Positions 13,240-22,774 of a stretch of DNA of 64,000 nucleotides are shown piece after piece. Every line of letters begins with the position of its first letter. Positions within the stretch are counted from its first letter, which is position 1. The position numbers were made by a program, and so were the translations under genes. This DNA comes from Ceratopteris richardii (lineage: Eukaryota; Streptophyta; Polypodiopsida; Polypodiales; Pteridaceae), in contig CM035423.1 in the NCBI GenBank assembly GCA_020310875.1, positions 133,346,138-133,410,137 of the forward strand. Reading direction: 5' to 3'. Below the pieces are notes generated by a model. The model was not told the origin of the DNA. It saw only the letters and a program-made list of their open reading frames with translations, and did not search any database.

Positions 13240-13979
13240 TATGTGTGTTTATGTATGTATGTATGTATGTATATGAGAGAGAGAGAGAGAACAGTGAGTC
13301 TAGAGGTACAAATACACGCATACACACACATATACATCATACATGCACATTTACACACATATACACATACATGCACATTTATACATACACACACATACAT
13401 GCACATTTTTACACACACATACACATGCATGCAGTTACACACATATAATGAATACACATAGACACATACACATACTCACATACACATACACATACTCACA
13501 TACACATACACATGCATAATCATATGTACACACACATAGACTCATTTAATCATATTTACATGCATATATACATATACACATGCATATATATACACACACA
13601 ACACATGCATATGCACATATAGATACACATACATACACAACACATGCATACACATAAATAAATAAATAAATAATAAATAAATAAATAAATCCTATTTCAA
13701 AAATCCTAATTTGAAAACACTAGTTTCGATATTAGGGTTTTAAGACCCCTAATTTAAAAACTCTAGTTCAACCTTTTAGCCATATGATTGAAGTATATGT
13801 ACACATTGCATCTATTCCTCCGATGTCCTACTAGAGAGATGTCTCTCCTCCCAACCTTATGCCTCTATATATAACTACTCGAATCAACGAGGATCATAAT
13901 AAATAAAAAGATATATACACATCATGTAGATACAACATACATAAATATAAAATGGAGTAGATATATTATGCATCACACA
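13240..13979. repeat. TG/CA and ATAA microsatellite tract
   Basis: The stretch begins with (TATG)n and (GAGA)n at 13248-13290, then mixed CACATA/CATGCA repeats to about 13650, then (AATA)n at 13657-13690. The long open frames here encode only His/Thr/Tyr/Ile/Cys repeats and are not genes. The last 290 bases are ordinary AT-rich sequence with nothing recognised. Element N1 is inserted at the right end. Confidence 0.9.
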
Positions 13980-14694
13980 TGTCAGGGGATCACTAGATTG
14001 TGCTCCCTGACTACAGTAGACAAGATTTCAGAAATACACTTATGATTACAAGAACACCCACAATGGGAAAACGATACAAGATTACATGATTGATACAAGA
14101 CGTCCCACAACCCGGGACCGATAGGTATGGAAAACTAGACTAGAGAGGATAGAAGAGATCCCACAACCCAGGATCGAAGGTATGAGACAAGATATCTGGA
14201 TTACAAGAATTCCCTTCAGGGAGATGAACTAGATACACGAAATAACTCGAAAGGATCTCGTACTACGAGATTACAATAGGACAAGAAAGGATGTCCACAA
14301 TAGAAGACTAGACAAGACTAGACAAGACTAGAGCAAGAGACAAGACTAGAACAAGAACTGGAACTTGAAGGTACTTACTTGGTGATCAGGATCCCTTGAG
14401 CTCCCAAGACTGGCATTAGCAAGACTGATTATGAATGTGGCCAACCCCTCCTTATATAGGTTTTCAAGGGCGGTTCCCAAGGGCGGTTGCGACTTGATGA
14501 TGTCATCATGATGTCATCGACTTGAATCAGGACCTCCGGGTGTCAGAATTCAGCGAATAGACAATCGATCTTGGGGTTTTGGCACGTTGCCGACGCAATG
14601 GAAGCATTAGTTTCTCCAAAATCTAATAAAATCATGAGATATAGAAATTGACATAGAATCTAAGGTTTAGATGGTTTCCTTTGTGTCCATGACA
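13980..14694 (-). repeat. 3' LTR of N1 (left copy)
   Basis: 715 bases. On the minus strand it starts TGTCATGGACAC directly after the purine tract CTTGAGGGGGAGGTGA (14695-14710) and ends CCCCTGACA. A TATA box (CTATATAAGG on the minus strand) lies near 14450-14460. Short tandem repeats of AGACTAGACA occur at 14300-14345. The copy is about 180 bases longer than the right LTR because of extra repeats in the 14060-14270 part. Confidence 0.85.
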
Positions 14695-15519
14695 TCACCT
14701 CCCCCTCAAGCGACGAGTTCCATGAGGAGCGGCCATGTTCTCTAACTTGGGTTTCATTGGATTCTTCTTAGGGAATTCACGAACCTTGACTTTTGCTCTC
14801 TGAAGATTTTCTGTAATTTCACAAGTACCATCAATGATGTCATATGCTTTCCAATGAATAAAGCATTCCAATCGTCCTCGCGAGATTCTTGAATCTAAAA
14901 CATGATTAACCTCGAATTCTTCATGATCCTTAACCTTGAAAGGTGGTGAAGGACTGGGTCTCCCTTGAGCTTCCTTAGGTTCATGACAAGATAGGTCCTT
15001 TGAGCTTTTAGTGGTGTGTTGTAGTTTTTCCAAGATCTTTGATGGAGTGCTTTGAGTAAGCATACCTCCTTGATTGAACACGAACTCCTCATCCTTTACC
15101 TTCTGATTATCTTCACAACGTGTATGCTCGATATCAATTGTAATGACTCCTTGGGCTTCAAAGATTCTTGATTTGGATTCTTGAGGAACATTGTCTTGAT
15201 TATTCAACCCTTCTAGCTCTTGGGCTTGACTTTCTTTGAATAATTGATTCTCACATTGAATTGCCTGATTAATAACGTCCTCCAAGGTATTTGCTTGAGG
15301 CATGGATTGCAAGAGATATTTGACTTCAGGATTGAGGCCACTTCGAAACTGATTAACCATGTAGTCTTCTTGATATGTAGTTCCACGAGACAACATCTTG
15401 ATATTCAAGGCATAGCTTGAAACTGATCAATCATCTTGTCGTAGAAATCTTTTCATCTCTTGGACATGTTCAATCAAGTCCCTTATGGTAGATTGGATCT
15501 CCTTGCATAGGGAATCCAT
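14695..15519 (-). pseudogene. gag fused to chromodomain, one stop
   Basis: The minus-strand frame starts at the ATG at 15519 (MDSLCKEIQSTIRDLIEHV) and runs to a stop codon that touches the LTR. One in-frame TGA at 15427-15429 splits it; the remaining 237 codons are open. The first half is the C-terminal part of a Ty3-gypsy gag (FRSGLNPEVKYLLQSMPQA, then IQCENQL). The last ~70 residues are a chromodomain (EFEVNHVLDSR, LECFIHWKAYD, REFPKKNP), in which the usual Trp of the T-W-E motif is Cys. No zinc knuckle, protease or polymerase lies between. Chromodomains normally sit at the C-terminus of integrase and guide integration, so joining one to gag is unusual. The last codons overlap the polypurine tract. 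Confidence 0.85.
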
Positions 15520-15554
15520 GGTGCCTAGTCTTGATGAAGGTAGTCTTGCCAAAA

Positions 15555-16090
15555 TGTCAGGGGAGCACTACATTGTGCTCTCTGACTACAGTCGACAAGA
15601 TTTCGGAAATACACTACGAGATTACAATAGGACAAGAAAGGATGTCCAGAATACAAGACTAGACAAGACTATGAGATTACAATAGGACAAGAAAGGATGT
15701 CCACAATACAAGACTAGACAAGACTAGAGCAAGAGACAAGACTAGAACAAGAACTGGAACTTGAAAGTACTTACTTGGTGATCAGGATCCCTTGAGCTCC
15801 CAAAATTGGCATTAGGAAGACTGATTATGAATGTGGCCAACCCCTCCTTATATAGGTTTTCAAGGGCGGTTCCCAAGGGCGGTTGCGACTTGATGATGTC
15901 ATCATGATGTCATCGACTTGAATCAGGACCTCTGGGTGTCAGAATTCAGCAAATAGACAATCGATCTTGGGGTTTTGGCACGTTCCGGACGCAATGGAAG
16001 CATTAGTTTCTCCAAAATCTAATAAAATCATGAGATATAGAAATTGATATAGAATCTAAGGTTTAGATGGTTTCCTTTGTGTCCATGATA
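15555..16090 (-). repeat. 5' LTR of N1 (right copy)
   Basis: 536 bases, homologous to 13980-14694 along its whole length except for a missing block of about 180 bases after the AATACACTACGAGATTAC part. The TATA box (minus strand) lies near 15838-15850. Inside the element the LTR is followed on the minus strand by TTTTGGCAAGACTACC; TGGCAAGACTACC could be the primer site, but I cannot name the tRNA. Confidence 0.8.
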
Positions 16091-16520
16091 ACACATACAT
16101 GCCTAAATGCACACATAAATATATATATATACATGCATACATATTTACATGTACACATTTACGCATAGACATATATACATATATACATGTACACATCACA
16201 TATACATGCCTACATGCACACATAAATATATATATACATGCATACATATTTACATGTACACATTTACACATAGACGCATATACATATATACATATATACA
16301 TGTACACAATTATAAACACTTGCATATATTACATGAATACATGAATATTTTACATAAATGCATATGAATATATACACATATGCATACTAACACATGCATA
16401 CATATATCACACACATGCACACACATACATATACATGAAATACATATATATGCATACTAACATATGTATACATATAATACACATGAATACACACACATAT
16501 GCATACATACATGATAAAAA
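16091..16520. repeat. CATA/TATG microsatellite tract
   Basis: Mixed ACATAC, ATATAC and ATGCATAC repeats, including a tandem copy of about 105 bases (16098-16200 and 16203-16305). This continues the tract left of N1, as expected if N1 inserted into it. From 16521 to 16811 there is AT-rich sequence in which I see nothing beyond the probable 3' end of the transposase gene. Confidence 0.85.
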
Positions 16521-16811
16521 TTTGCTCCTCGAAGATAAAGCTATATATAAAATAATTAGGCATACCCCTGAGCTTCATGTTCTAACTTAAAAGAACATGA
16601 TTTCATCTCTCTAGTAGGATTCATCTTTATTCAAGTTAATAAAAAATCTATTATCTGATATCCATTCAAAAGCTTCAAGTTATTAATCGATAACTAGAGT
16701 AGAATTTACTATCTAATCTGCTCATATGTTTTCATTATTGCCATCATTTTGGTAAGACATCAATATAGTCTCATCTTCATTATCCTTATTGATTTCATTT
16801 ATTTCTTCTAC

Positions 16812-18166
16812 TCATAAATCTGTGTTCTCATGAGTCACATCATCTATTGATGGATTAATATCTATTTCTGGTAATTCCTCTTCCTCATCACTAGAATCAA
16901 CATGTATAGAATTATCCTCTTCATAAAAAAGATTAGTATCATTATCATGTATAATGATTCTAATTTCTCTTTTAGATGTTGATGTATCAATATCTGATGC
17001 TGAATCATCAAGAGGACTTTCTTCGATCTCTCTAACAATAAACTGTTCAAACAATGACCTACCTCTAGGTTGCACATGAATGACGCCACCAAGGGTGAGC
17101 ATCTGGGTTTTTATAAAAAAATGCTTGTTCAATATGCCTAGGAAGAATATATGGTTCTTTAGTAGATCGCATTACCTTGGAAGAATCAATTGCCCAAAAC
17201 CCAGATAATTCCTTTCTTAATGTGGAATTACTACTTTTATACTCGGCTTGAAACCAGTCGACCTTCAAAATGACCTATCAAAATATATAAAAACAAAAAC
17301 CCATTATTAGGTGCTTAAAAAATAACTAACTCTATCATAAAAAATATAAACTTTTTTCTACCTATTTGAATGTACGAAATGAAATTTCATAGATACCAAC
17401 AATAGTTCCTATGTAACCAAGTTCGCCATCTATAAGGTTCATATCTTTTGAGCTAGCACGTGATAGTTGCTTGAAAGAAGCAACAATACTAGAATCCTCT
17501 GTTTTATGTAAAGAATCAATGGCTTTGATTCTAATATGTTGTCCAAAAGCCCACATATTAGTGAACATTCGAGCCTCCAAACGAAATTCAAATAGTAAAT
17601 AGAAACTAATATACATATATGAAAAATAAAATATTATTAAAATAAAATTACCTTTCGTTCACAACCTATCATTAACTCTATCTGCTCATTTGAGATTTCT
17701 TCATTATTTGCATTGGTGCATTGCAAATGACTATATAGCCAATCCGTGAAAGAAGATATATCTGTAATCTCATTATTATCGAGATTACATCTATATCTTT
17801 TGTTTTTTCGCCTTTTACTTCGGATATTTTGAAGTTCATGTTCATACTCGCTAAGGAATGCTTGCATGCATTCGCTGCTATATGCTACAAAAGTAGAAAC
17901 ATCATTTTTTTCTTGAAATGTAAATAAGAATGGAACTCCCTTACCTGATAATACCTCATCTGTTATTTTTGAAGAAGACTCGTTGGTCCATGCACATGGA
18001 GCTTCTTCATGAAGTCTTTCAAGGTACTCACTAACGTAATATATGCACTCCTCAAGCATCCAACCCTTTGCCATGTATTCTTCTGGTTTTGCTCTTTGTC
18101 GCACATAACCTTTTAATATTCCCATAAATCGCTCGACCCAAAACATCCATCGAGTGTTGACAACAC
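16812..18166 (-). pseudogene. CACTA tnp2 transposase, DUF4218-DUF4216 part
   Basis: C-terminal half of a plant CACTA (En/Spm) transposase in three exons on the minus strand. The first (18166-17652) reads NTRWMFWVERFMGILKGYVR and RAKPEEYMAKGWMLEECIYY, the hallmark of DUF4218. The second (about 17577-17363) begins ARMFTNMWAFGQ and ends FRTFK followed by a TAG that replaces the codon before the splice site. The third (from about 17275) is DUF4216: VILKVDWFQAEYKSS and ILPRHIEQAFF, then one reading-frame shift near 17100, then VIHVQPRGRSLFEQF and an acidic tail (DSSDEEEELPEID). These modules accompany the catalytic domain in tnp2 proteins. One stop and one shift make this copy defective. Confidence 0.85.
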
Positions 18167-18312
18167 CTGCAATCTCTATTTAGGTAGACAAAAATAGGAG
18201 AAACATATGTGTCAAGAAGATTCTAAAGGTTGGGTTGACAATTCTAAAGGCTAGATGGACAAAACATCTTCAATCGATACATGTATGTATAATTTGACCC
18301 TACTCTCATAAC

Positions 18313-18406
18313 ATGTGTATGTGTGTATATGTGTGTGTATGTTTATATGTGTGTGTATGTTTATATGTTTGTATGCATTCATGTATATTATGTGTATGTT
18401 TATATA

Positions 18407-18499
<93 letters not shown>

Positions 18500-18540
18500 T
18501 TATTTATTTATTTATGCATATATATATATAAATAGATAGA
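18313..18540. repeat. TATG / (TA)n microsatellite within transposase gene
   Basis: GTGTATGTTTATATG repeats at 18313-18400, then an essentially perfect (TA) run of about 76 bases at 18411-18486, then TTTA repeats. It lies exactly where the exons for the catalytic core of tnp2 should be, between 18557 and 18166. The open frames of Tyr-Ile repeats here are not genes. Confidence 0.9.
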
Positions 18541-18556
18541 AAATTGAAAATTATAC

Positions 18557-18939
18557 CTTAATAGTGTCGAAACAGATACATTACTCCATCCAAAACGATT
18601 TTGAAGATTGAGAATAAGTAAGCTCGCACTTAGTCGTGTCAAACAACTTCCTTCATATACATGCTTTGGACATTCCTCTCGAAGATATCTCTCATTTTTA
18701 GAAATATCAATGCTCTCACTGTCATTTTGATACCAATCCTCAATAAAATCTGCCATGCCATCGTCCTCATCATTGTCACACAAATCTTGTACTTTATCGT
18801 CTTTTGAATATAGATCTTTCAACCTTGCATATTTCACAGGATTACTTTTGCGTAGCCTCCTCATAGAAGCTTCTGATAAATGTCTTACTGGCAATTGTGA
18901 ATGGTGTGGAGGAATGTCATCAACATCATACGTTGGAAT
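18557..18939 (-). pseudogene. CACTA tnp2 transposase, N-terminal exon
   Basis: The exon is bounded by GTGTAG at 18945-18940 and the donor AAG|GTATAA at 18557/18556. It is open in phase 0 from ATT (18939) and encodes an acidic linker (DNDEDDGMADFIEDWY) followed by the typical tnp2 segment YEGSCLTRLSASLLILNL and FGWSNVSVSTLL, like the plant pattern Y-G-C-T-K-[FY]-[ST]-[RK]-L-S-A...LNLK...GWSD.SF..LL. It leaves 2 bases for the next codon, while the next recognised exon (18166) needs 1. This agrees with at least one catalytic-core exon being lost between them. Confidence 0.85.
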
Positions 18940-19051
18940 CTACACATATAAATAAAATTCATTAGTATTCCATAAATGAATAAAAAGTAAACTTTAAATA
19001 TAAAATTAAGTATATAAGTTATTAAATATGGATATAAAATTTTTATTCTCT

Positions 19052-19806
19052 CTAGCTAAAAGGTGCTCTTGGAGGTCTACGCCATCCATAATTCACTAAT
19101 AGTTCATCACCGGCATGTAATGTAGTAATAGCATTGACAACTATGTATCTTGATACATCTCTACTCATGTATGGTGATTCATGACGATTTTCACGCTCCT
19201 CAAATGTGCAATTAGTCCTTGAAATATTATGTAACCCTCGACTATTATTTATTAAACCTGCTATATTTCCATGTGTATAAGGTCTTCCATCAATATATAA
19301 TCTTTCAATTTCTGCATGTAAAATCCTTCTACTAGTAAGGGATGCTGCATTCAAGCATATTCCATAAGTATTCATGCTTTGAACATAATGTGAAATTCGA
19401 TGCCAATCTCCCCATCCATATATAGGACCACAAAATGACATAAGAGTGACTTCAGAGTTCGGAGGCGCATATAAATCCTCTACAATAAAGAGACCACGAC
19501 TAGCATTAGTAATAGTGGATGGAGCAATCATATAACGATTACCCCAAAAGTTGAAAACCTCTCCATCTAAAGGAAGTGGTCCTCTATTCCATCCTCCATA
19601 TCTTCTTGTATCATATGTTTGTACTAAAGAACGATCATGAGCTGGCAATGGATAATCTCTAGTCGTTTCAGTCTCTAAACCAAGAGGTAGAGGATTTCTA
19701 GAAACCTCTGCTTGCAATTGATGAACAGCAAGTCCATGACGTGTACGAGGTATATTAACATTATGAAAAAAATTATCATCATCATCATCATCGAGCAAGT
19801 ATTCCT
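19052..19806 (-). CDS. SET-domain exon in the CACTA-type gene
   Basis: An open exon of 251 codons on the minus strand, joined in phase 0 to the zinc-motif exon upstream by a canonical intron (donor TGG|GTATGT at 19886, acceptor TATACAG at 19813-19807). It starts with an acidic run of Asp. Counting from Met at 19798, the SET fold covers about residues 100-240: start motif SRGLFIVEDL (100-109), IDGRPYTHGN (169-178), GLINNSRGLHNISRTNCTF (181-199, in the place of the R-F-I-N-H-S-C..P-N-C motif), RYIVVNA (217-223), AGDELLVNYGW (229-239, with the catalytic-type Tyr). There is no post-SET cysteine cluster. SET proteins are mostly lysine methyltransferases. No stop or shift is seen, although the neighbouring transposase modules are broken. 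A TAG follows RAPFS. SET assignment is confident; substrate and activity are unknown. Confidence 0.85.
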
Positions 19807-19886
19807 GTATATCAACAATAATTTGATTTTGTATATGATTTTTAAATAAAATAATAACATTAATTTATATAAAAAATACATACCCA

Positions 19887-20116
19887 AGCATTATCACGTT
19901 GACCACGTGATGGTGCACGCTCAAAAGTACCATACTCTACCTCATGTTCAACACATTCCAATCGTGGTCTTCGATACGTGCCATAACAAGAGTTACACCA
20001 ACATATAATATGCTCTTGATAGTAAAATTCATCATAATTCCTATCGGAGGACACATGTGAAGTCGTTGCATGGCTAGGAGGTGGTGGAGTACCCTCTGAT
20101 TGATCAGAATCTGATT
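19887..20116 (-). CDS. Zinc-motif N-terminal exon of the CACTA-type gene
   Basis: Minus-strand exon preceded by an AG acceptor (AATCAG at about 20122-20117). It encodes SDQSEGTPPPPSHATTSH, then YYQEHIICWCNSCYGTYRR and LECVEHEVEYG, and ends RGQRDNAW at the donor. The C-x-C-x2-C spacing with a later Cys and His recalls the small zinc-binding N-terminus of tnp2 transposases. Its 3' end is phase 0, compatible both with the SET exon at 19806 and with the tnp2 exon at 18939. The start codon lies in an earlier exon not identified. Confidence 0.6.
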
Positions 20117-20189
20117 ATAATAAGAAACAAAAAATTATATAAGTTATGTATCCAACAAATATATTTAAAATTAAATGTTTGATATACTT

Positions 20190-20253
20190 ATAGTATATAG
20201 TCATTGCACGATGAGGAGACGGTGGTGGAGTTCCATCTGATTGATAAGAATCT
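20190..20253 (-). other. Duplicated copy of the QS-GTPPPP exon start
   Basis: After an acceptor-like TTTGTAG the minus strand reads ATTCTTATCAATCAGATGG and goes on to encode SYQSDGTPPPSPHRAMT. This closely repeats the start of the exon at 20116 (SDQSEGTPPPPSHATT) at a distance of about 137 bases. It looks like a tandem duplication of an exon start or a tiny upstream exon. Confidence 0.55.
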
Positions 20254-20289
20254 ACAAATAATGGTATTTGATATTAATAATCTGATTAT

Positions 20290-20640
20290 TTACATACACA
20301 AAAAATTCACATATGCATATTTACACATACACGCATATTCACATATACACATTTACACATACACACATATTCCCATATACACAAATACACATTATTGTGG
20401 GATAAATGCATGTATTTTGTATGAATGAGTGTATATGCATGCATGTGTGTGTACGTATATATGTGGATATGTATATGTGTGTTTATGTTATATGTATGTA
20501 TATATGTATGTATATATGTATATGTATACATATATGTATGCGTATATGTTTGCATGTATATGTGTATGTGGGCATGTGTATGTGTATGTGGGCATGTGTA
20601 TGTGTATGTGTGTGTATATATGTGTATGTATTTAGATTTT
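20290..20640. repeat. CACATA / TATG microsatellite tract
   Basis: CA-rich on the plus strand to about 20395, then TG-rich (GTATATGTGTGTATG types) to 20630, so the tract changes strand bias in the middle. It lies in the large intron just before exon 4 of the plus-strand gene. Open frames on both strands are repeat translations only. Confidence 0.9.
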
Positions 20641-21284
20641 TTTTTTCTATTTGAGATTAATTCAACAGGAGATAATGTATGGTGGAAAAAAATAAGAGGC
20701 AACCTAACATACCACCTGGGACGTGGCAGCTTTTTCGTAGACAGCTACGTCTTTAGGAGTCATTTCCTCAACAGAAGGTACAAAAATTAATAGTTTATAC
20801 TTATATTTTTCATATATTTTAGTAATTTTTTACATTTAATTTATGTATTTCTTTTTTCTTAAATAAATAGGCTGCTGCAAAGAAGAGAGTGGACTCGGGC
20901 CACACATCGCATCTAGGCCAAATGGGCCATAATGGTTTTGTAGCTACATTTGTAAGTATATGTGTTATTGTGAGTATATTTTTTATTTTAGTTAAAATGC
21001 AAGCAACTAATCTTTTTTATTTGTTTCAATGCAGCGAAAGGATTATGGGCGATATCCTATGAAACATGAGATCGGGTATGCTACACATTTTGGATATCAG
21101 CATTTGAGTGAGTATATGCGAGATCATCCGGATGCCTTTGTGAGTATTATTAAATTCTATATAATTATTTTATTTTTATGAATGGTTTAATTGTTTTACT
21201 TATTTATGTTTGTTGTATGTAACACAGGAGTATTATGGAGAGGCAGATATGGATGAGGTGGAGAGACAGACACAGGAGGGATGA

Positions 21285-21565
<281 letters not shown>

Positions 21566-21669
21566 ATTTTAGTTATGTTTTGAATTGTGTGTATGGTATT
21601 AAGTAATGAAGAGTTTTGTTCTATTGATTGTTTATATTAAGCATGTGTTTTAATACTTTAATTATATAA

Positions 21670-22330
21670 TTCATTCATATGTGTGTATATGTATGTATGT
21701 GCATGTATATGTATATGTATGTGTGTGTATATGTATGTATGTGCATGTGTATGTGTGTGTATATGTATGTATGTGCATGTGCATGTGTAAGTGTATATGT
21801 GTGTATGAGTATGTGCATGTGCATGTGTCTGTGTGTGTATATGTATGTGCATGTATATGTGTAACTCTATGTGTATATGTATGTATGTGCATGTATATGT
21901 GTATATGTATGTATGTGCATGTGTGTGTGCATGTGTATATGTGTGTGTATGTATGTGCATATATATGTGTATATATGTGTATAATGTATGTATATGCATG
22001 TGTATATGTATGAAACATGCATGTGTATGTGGATGCATTTCCATTTGCATCCATGTGCATGCATGTGGATGTGCATATACACGTATTTACATATATGTTA
22101 ATATGTGTATGTGTATATATATATATGCAATAATGCATGCATGTAAGTCTTTTTATGTGGTTGTAGAAATGTTTGAGCATATGCATGTGTATGTGTGTGT
22201 ATGTCTAAGTATATGTGCACATGTATCTGTGTGTATATATGTGTGTGTATGTGCATATGTATATGTGTGAACGTGCATCTTCATCATGTATAAGTGTATA
22301 TGTGCATATCAATAAGTGTGAGTATGCTAT
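21670..22330. repeat. TG-rich minisatellite (TGTATATGTATG types)
   Basis: About 660 bases of interleaved GTGTATGTATGTGCATG units with higher-order repetition of roughly 48 bases at 21680-21790. It continues the pattern of alternating purine-pyrimidine tracts found at four other places in this locus. No gene. Confidence 0.9.
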
Positions 22331-22339
22331 CTAATGAAA

Positions 22340-22590
22340 ATAACACAATTCAAATGATATACAAAGAATAGAAATTGTACTTACAATAGTTAGCCATACT
22401 TTTTGCTTGGTTAGCTTCTTGAATAACCTGCAATAAAGAGAGAAAGAAGAGAGAGAGAGAGAGAGAGAATTCAAAGAGAAAAAGATGTAGAAAGAGAGAA
22501 ACAAAGACAGAGAGAGACAATAAGAGAAAACTTAGGCAAAACAACAATTCTGCATATACTTGTTTTAGCTCGTAATCGCAGCACAATTGA
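22340..22590. repeat. GA-rich tract
   Basis: Purine-rich GAGAGA runs at 22437-22530 (GAGAGAAAGAAGAGAGAGAG and similar). On the minus strand this reads as Leu/Ser/Phe repeats, not a gene. The flanks hold nothing recognised. Confidence 0.8.
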
Positions 22591-22591
22591 G

Positions 22592-22651
22592 AACGTTGGA
22601 GAGCTCTTCGATCAGATGCGTGAAAATGCGGATCGAAGAGCCTCCAACGTT
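22592..22651. repeat. 20-bp stem inverted repeat
   Basis: The left arm AACGTTGGAG-AG-CTCTTCGATC (22592-22613) pairs with the right arm GATCGAAGAG-C-CTCCAACGTT (22631-22651). Two 10-bp perfect stems are separated by a small bulge, with a 17-base loop. It is followed by further short inverted pieces (GCATAAGCAACA at 22723, GCTTATGCAACA at 22748). It could be subterminal sequence of the CACTA-type element; I do not see CACTA/TAGTG ends. Confidence 0.85.
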
Positions 22652-22774
22652 TTAATTTTTTTCGTCAACAGACCGTCGTGTAAGCGATGGTAACGCGTCG
22701 TAAAAACCACTGGAATTGGTGTCGCATAAGCAACATTATTTAGCATCGCTTATGCAACACTTTTTAGCATGGCT

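Larger units (their letters stand above)
13980..16090 (-). mobile_element. Non-autonomous gypsy element N1 (gag-chromodomain)
   Basis: This is a complete small LTR element, 2,111 bases, on the minus strand. It has two LTRs that begin TGTCAGGGG and end CCATGACA/CCATGATA on the plus strand. A 5-base repeat ACACA flanks it at 13975-13979 and 16091-16095; the surroundings are CA-rich, so this support is moderate. The interior is only 860 bases with one gene, gag fused to a chromodomain. There is no protease, RT, RNase H or integrase. Any movement would need enzymes from another chromovirus. Confidence 0.85.
12517..21284 (+). pseudogene. Seven-exon CACTA-associated gene (Transposase_24-like)
   Basis: Exons with GT-AG borders and matching phases: 12517-12728, 12806-12997, 13073-13201, 20669-20777, 20871-20951, 21035-21139 and 21228-21284 (stop). 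Together they make 885 bases, 295 codons including the stop. Exons 2 and 3 (EFKRRMRALCDSYLRLVHL, YVLSSLETEFGTGWSHKWY) and exon 4 (NIPPGTWQLFRRQL) resemble the plant En/Spm accessory protein family often called Transposase_24. Exon 4 carries two stops (TAA near its start, TAG after QLRL), so the gene is broken. The intron after exon 3 is about 7.5 kb and holds element N1 plus the minus-strand transposase gene. The family name rests on pattern memory; the exon phasing is read directly from the sequence. Confidence 0.65.

Noticed and set aside
18313..18540. Long open frames of Tyr-Ile repeats in three frames
   Set aside because: They are translations of (TA)n and TATG microsatellites without start context or domains. 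The same applies to frames at 13195-13461, 16056-16578, 20307-20790, 21235-21606 and 21658-22270.
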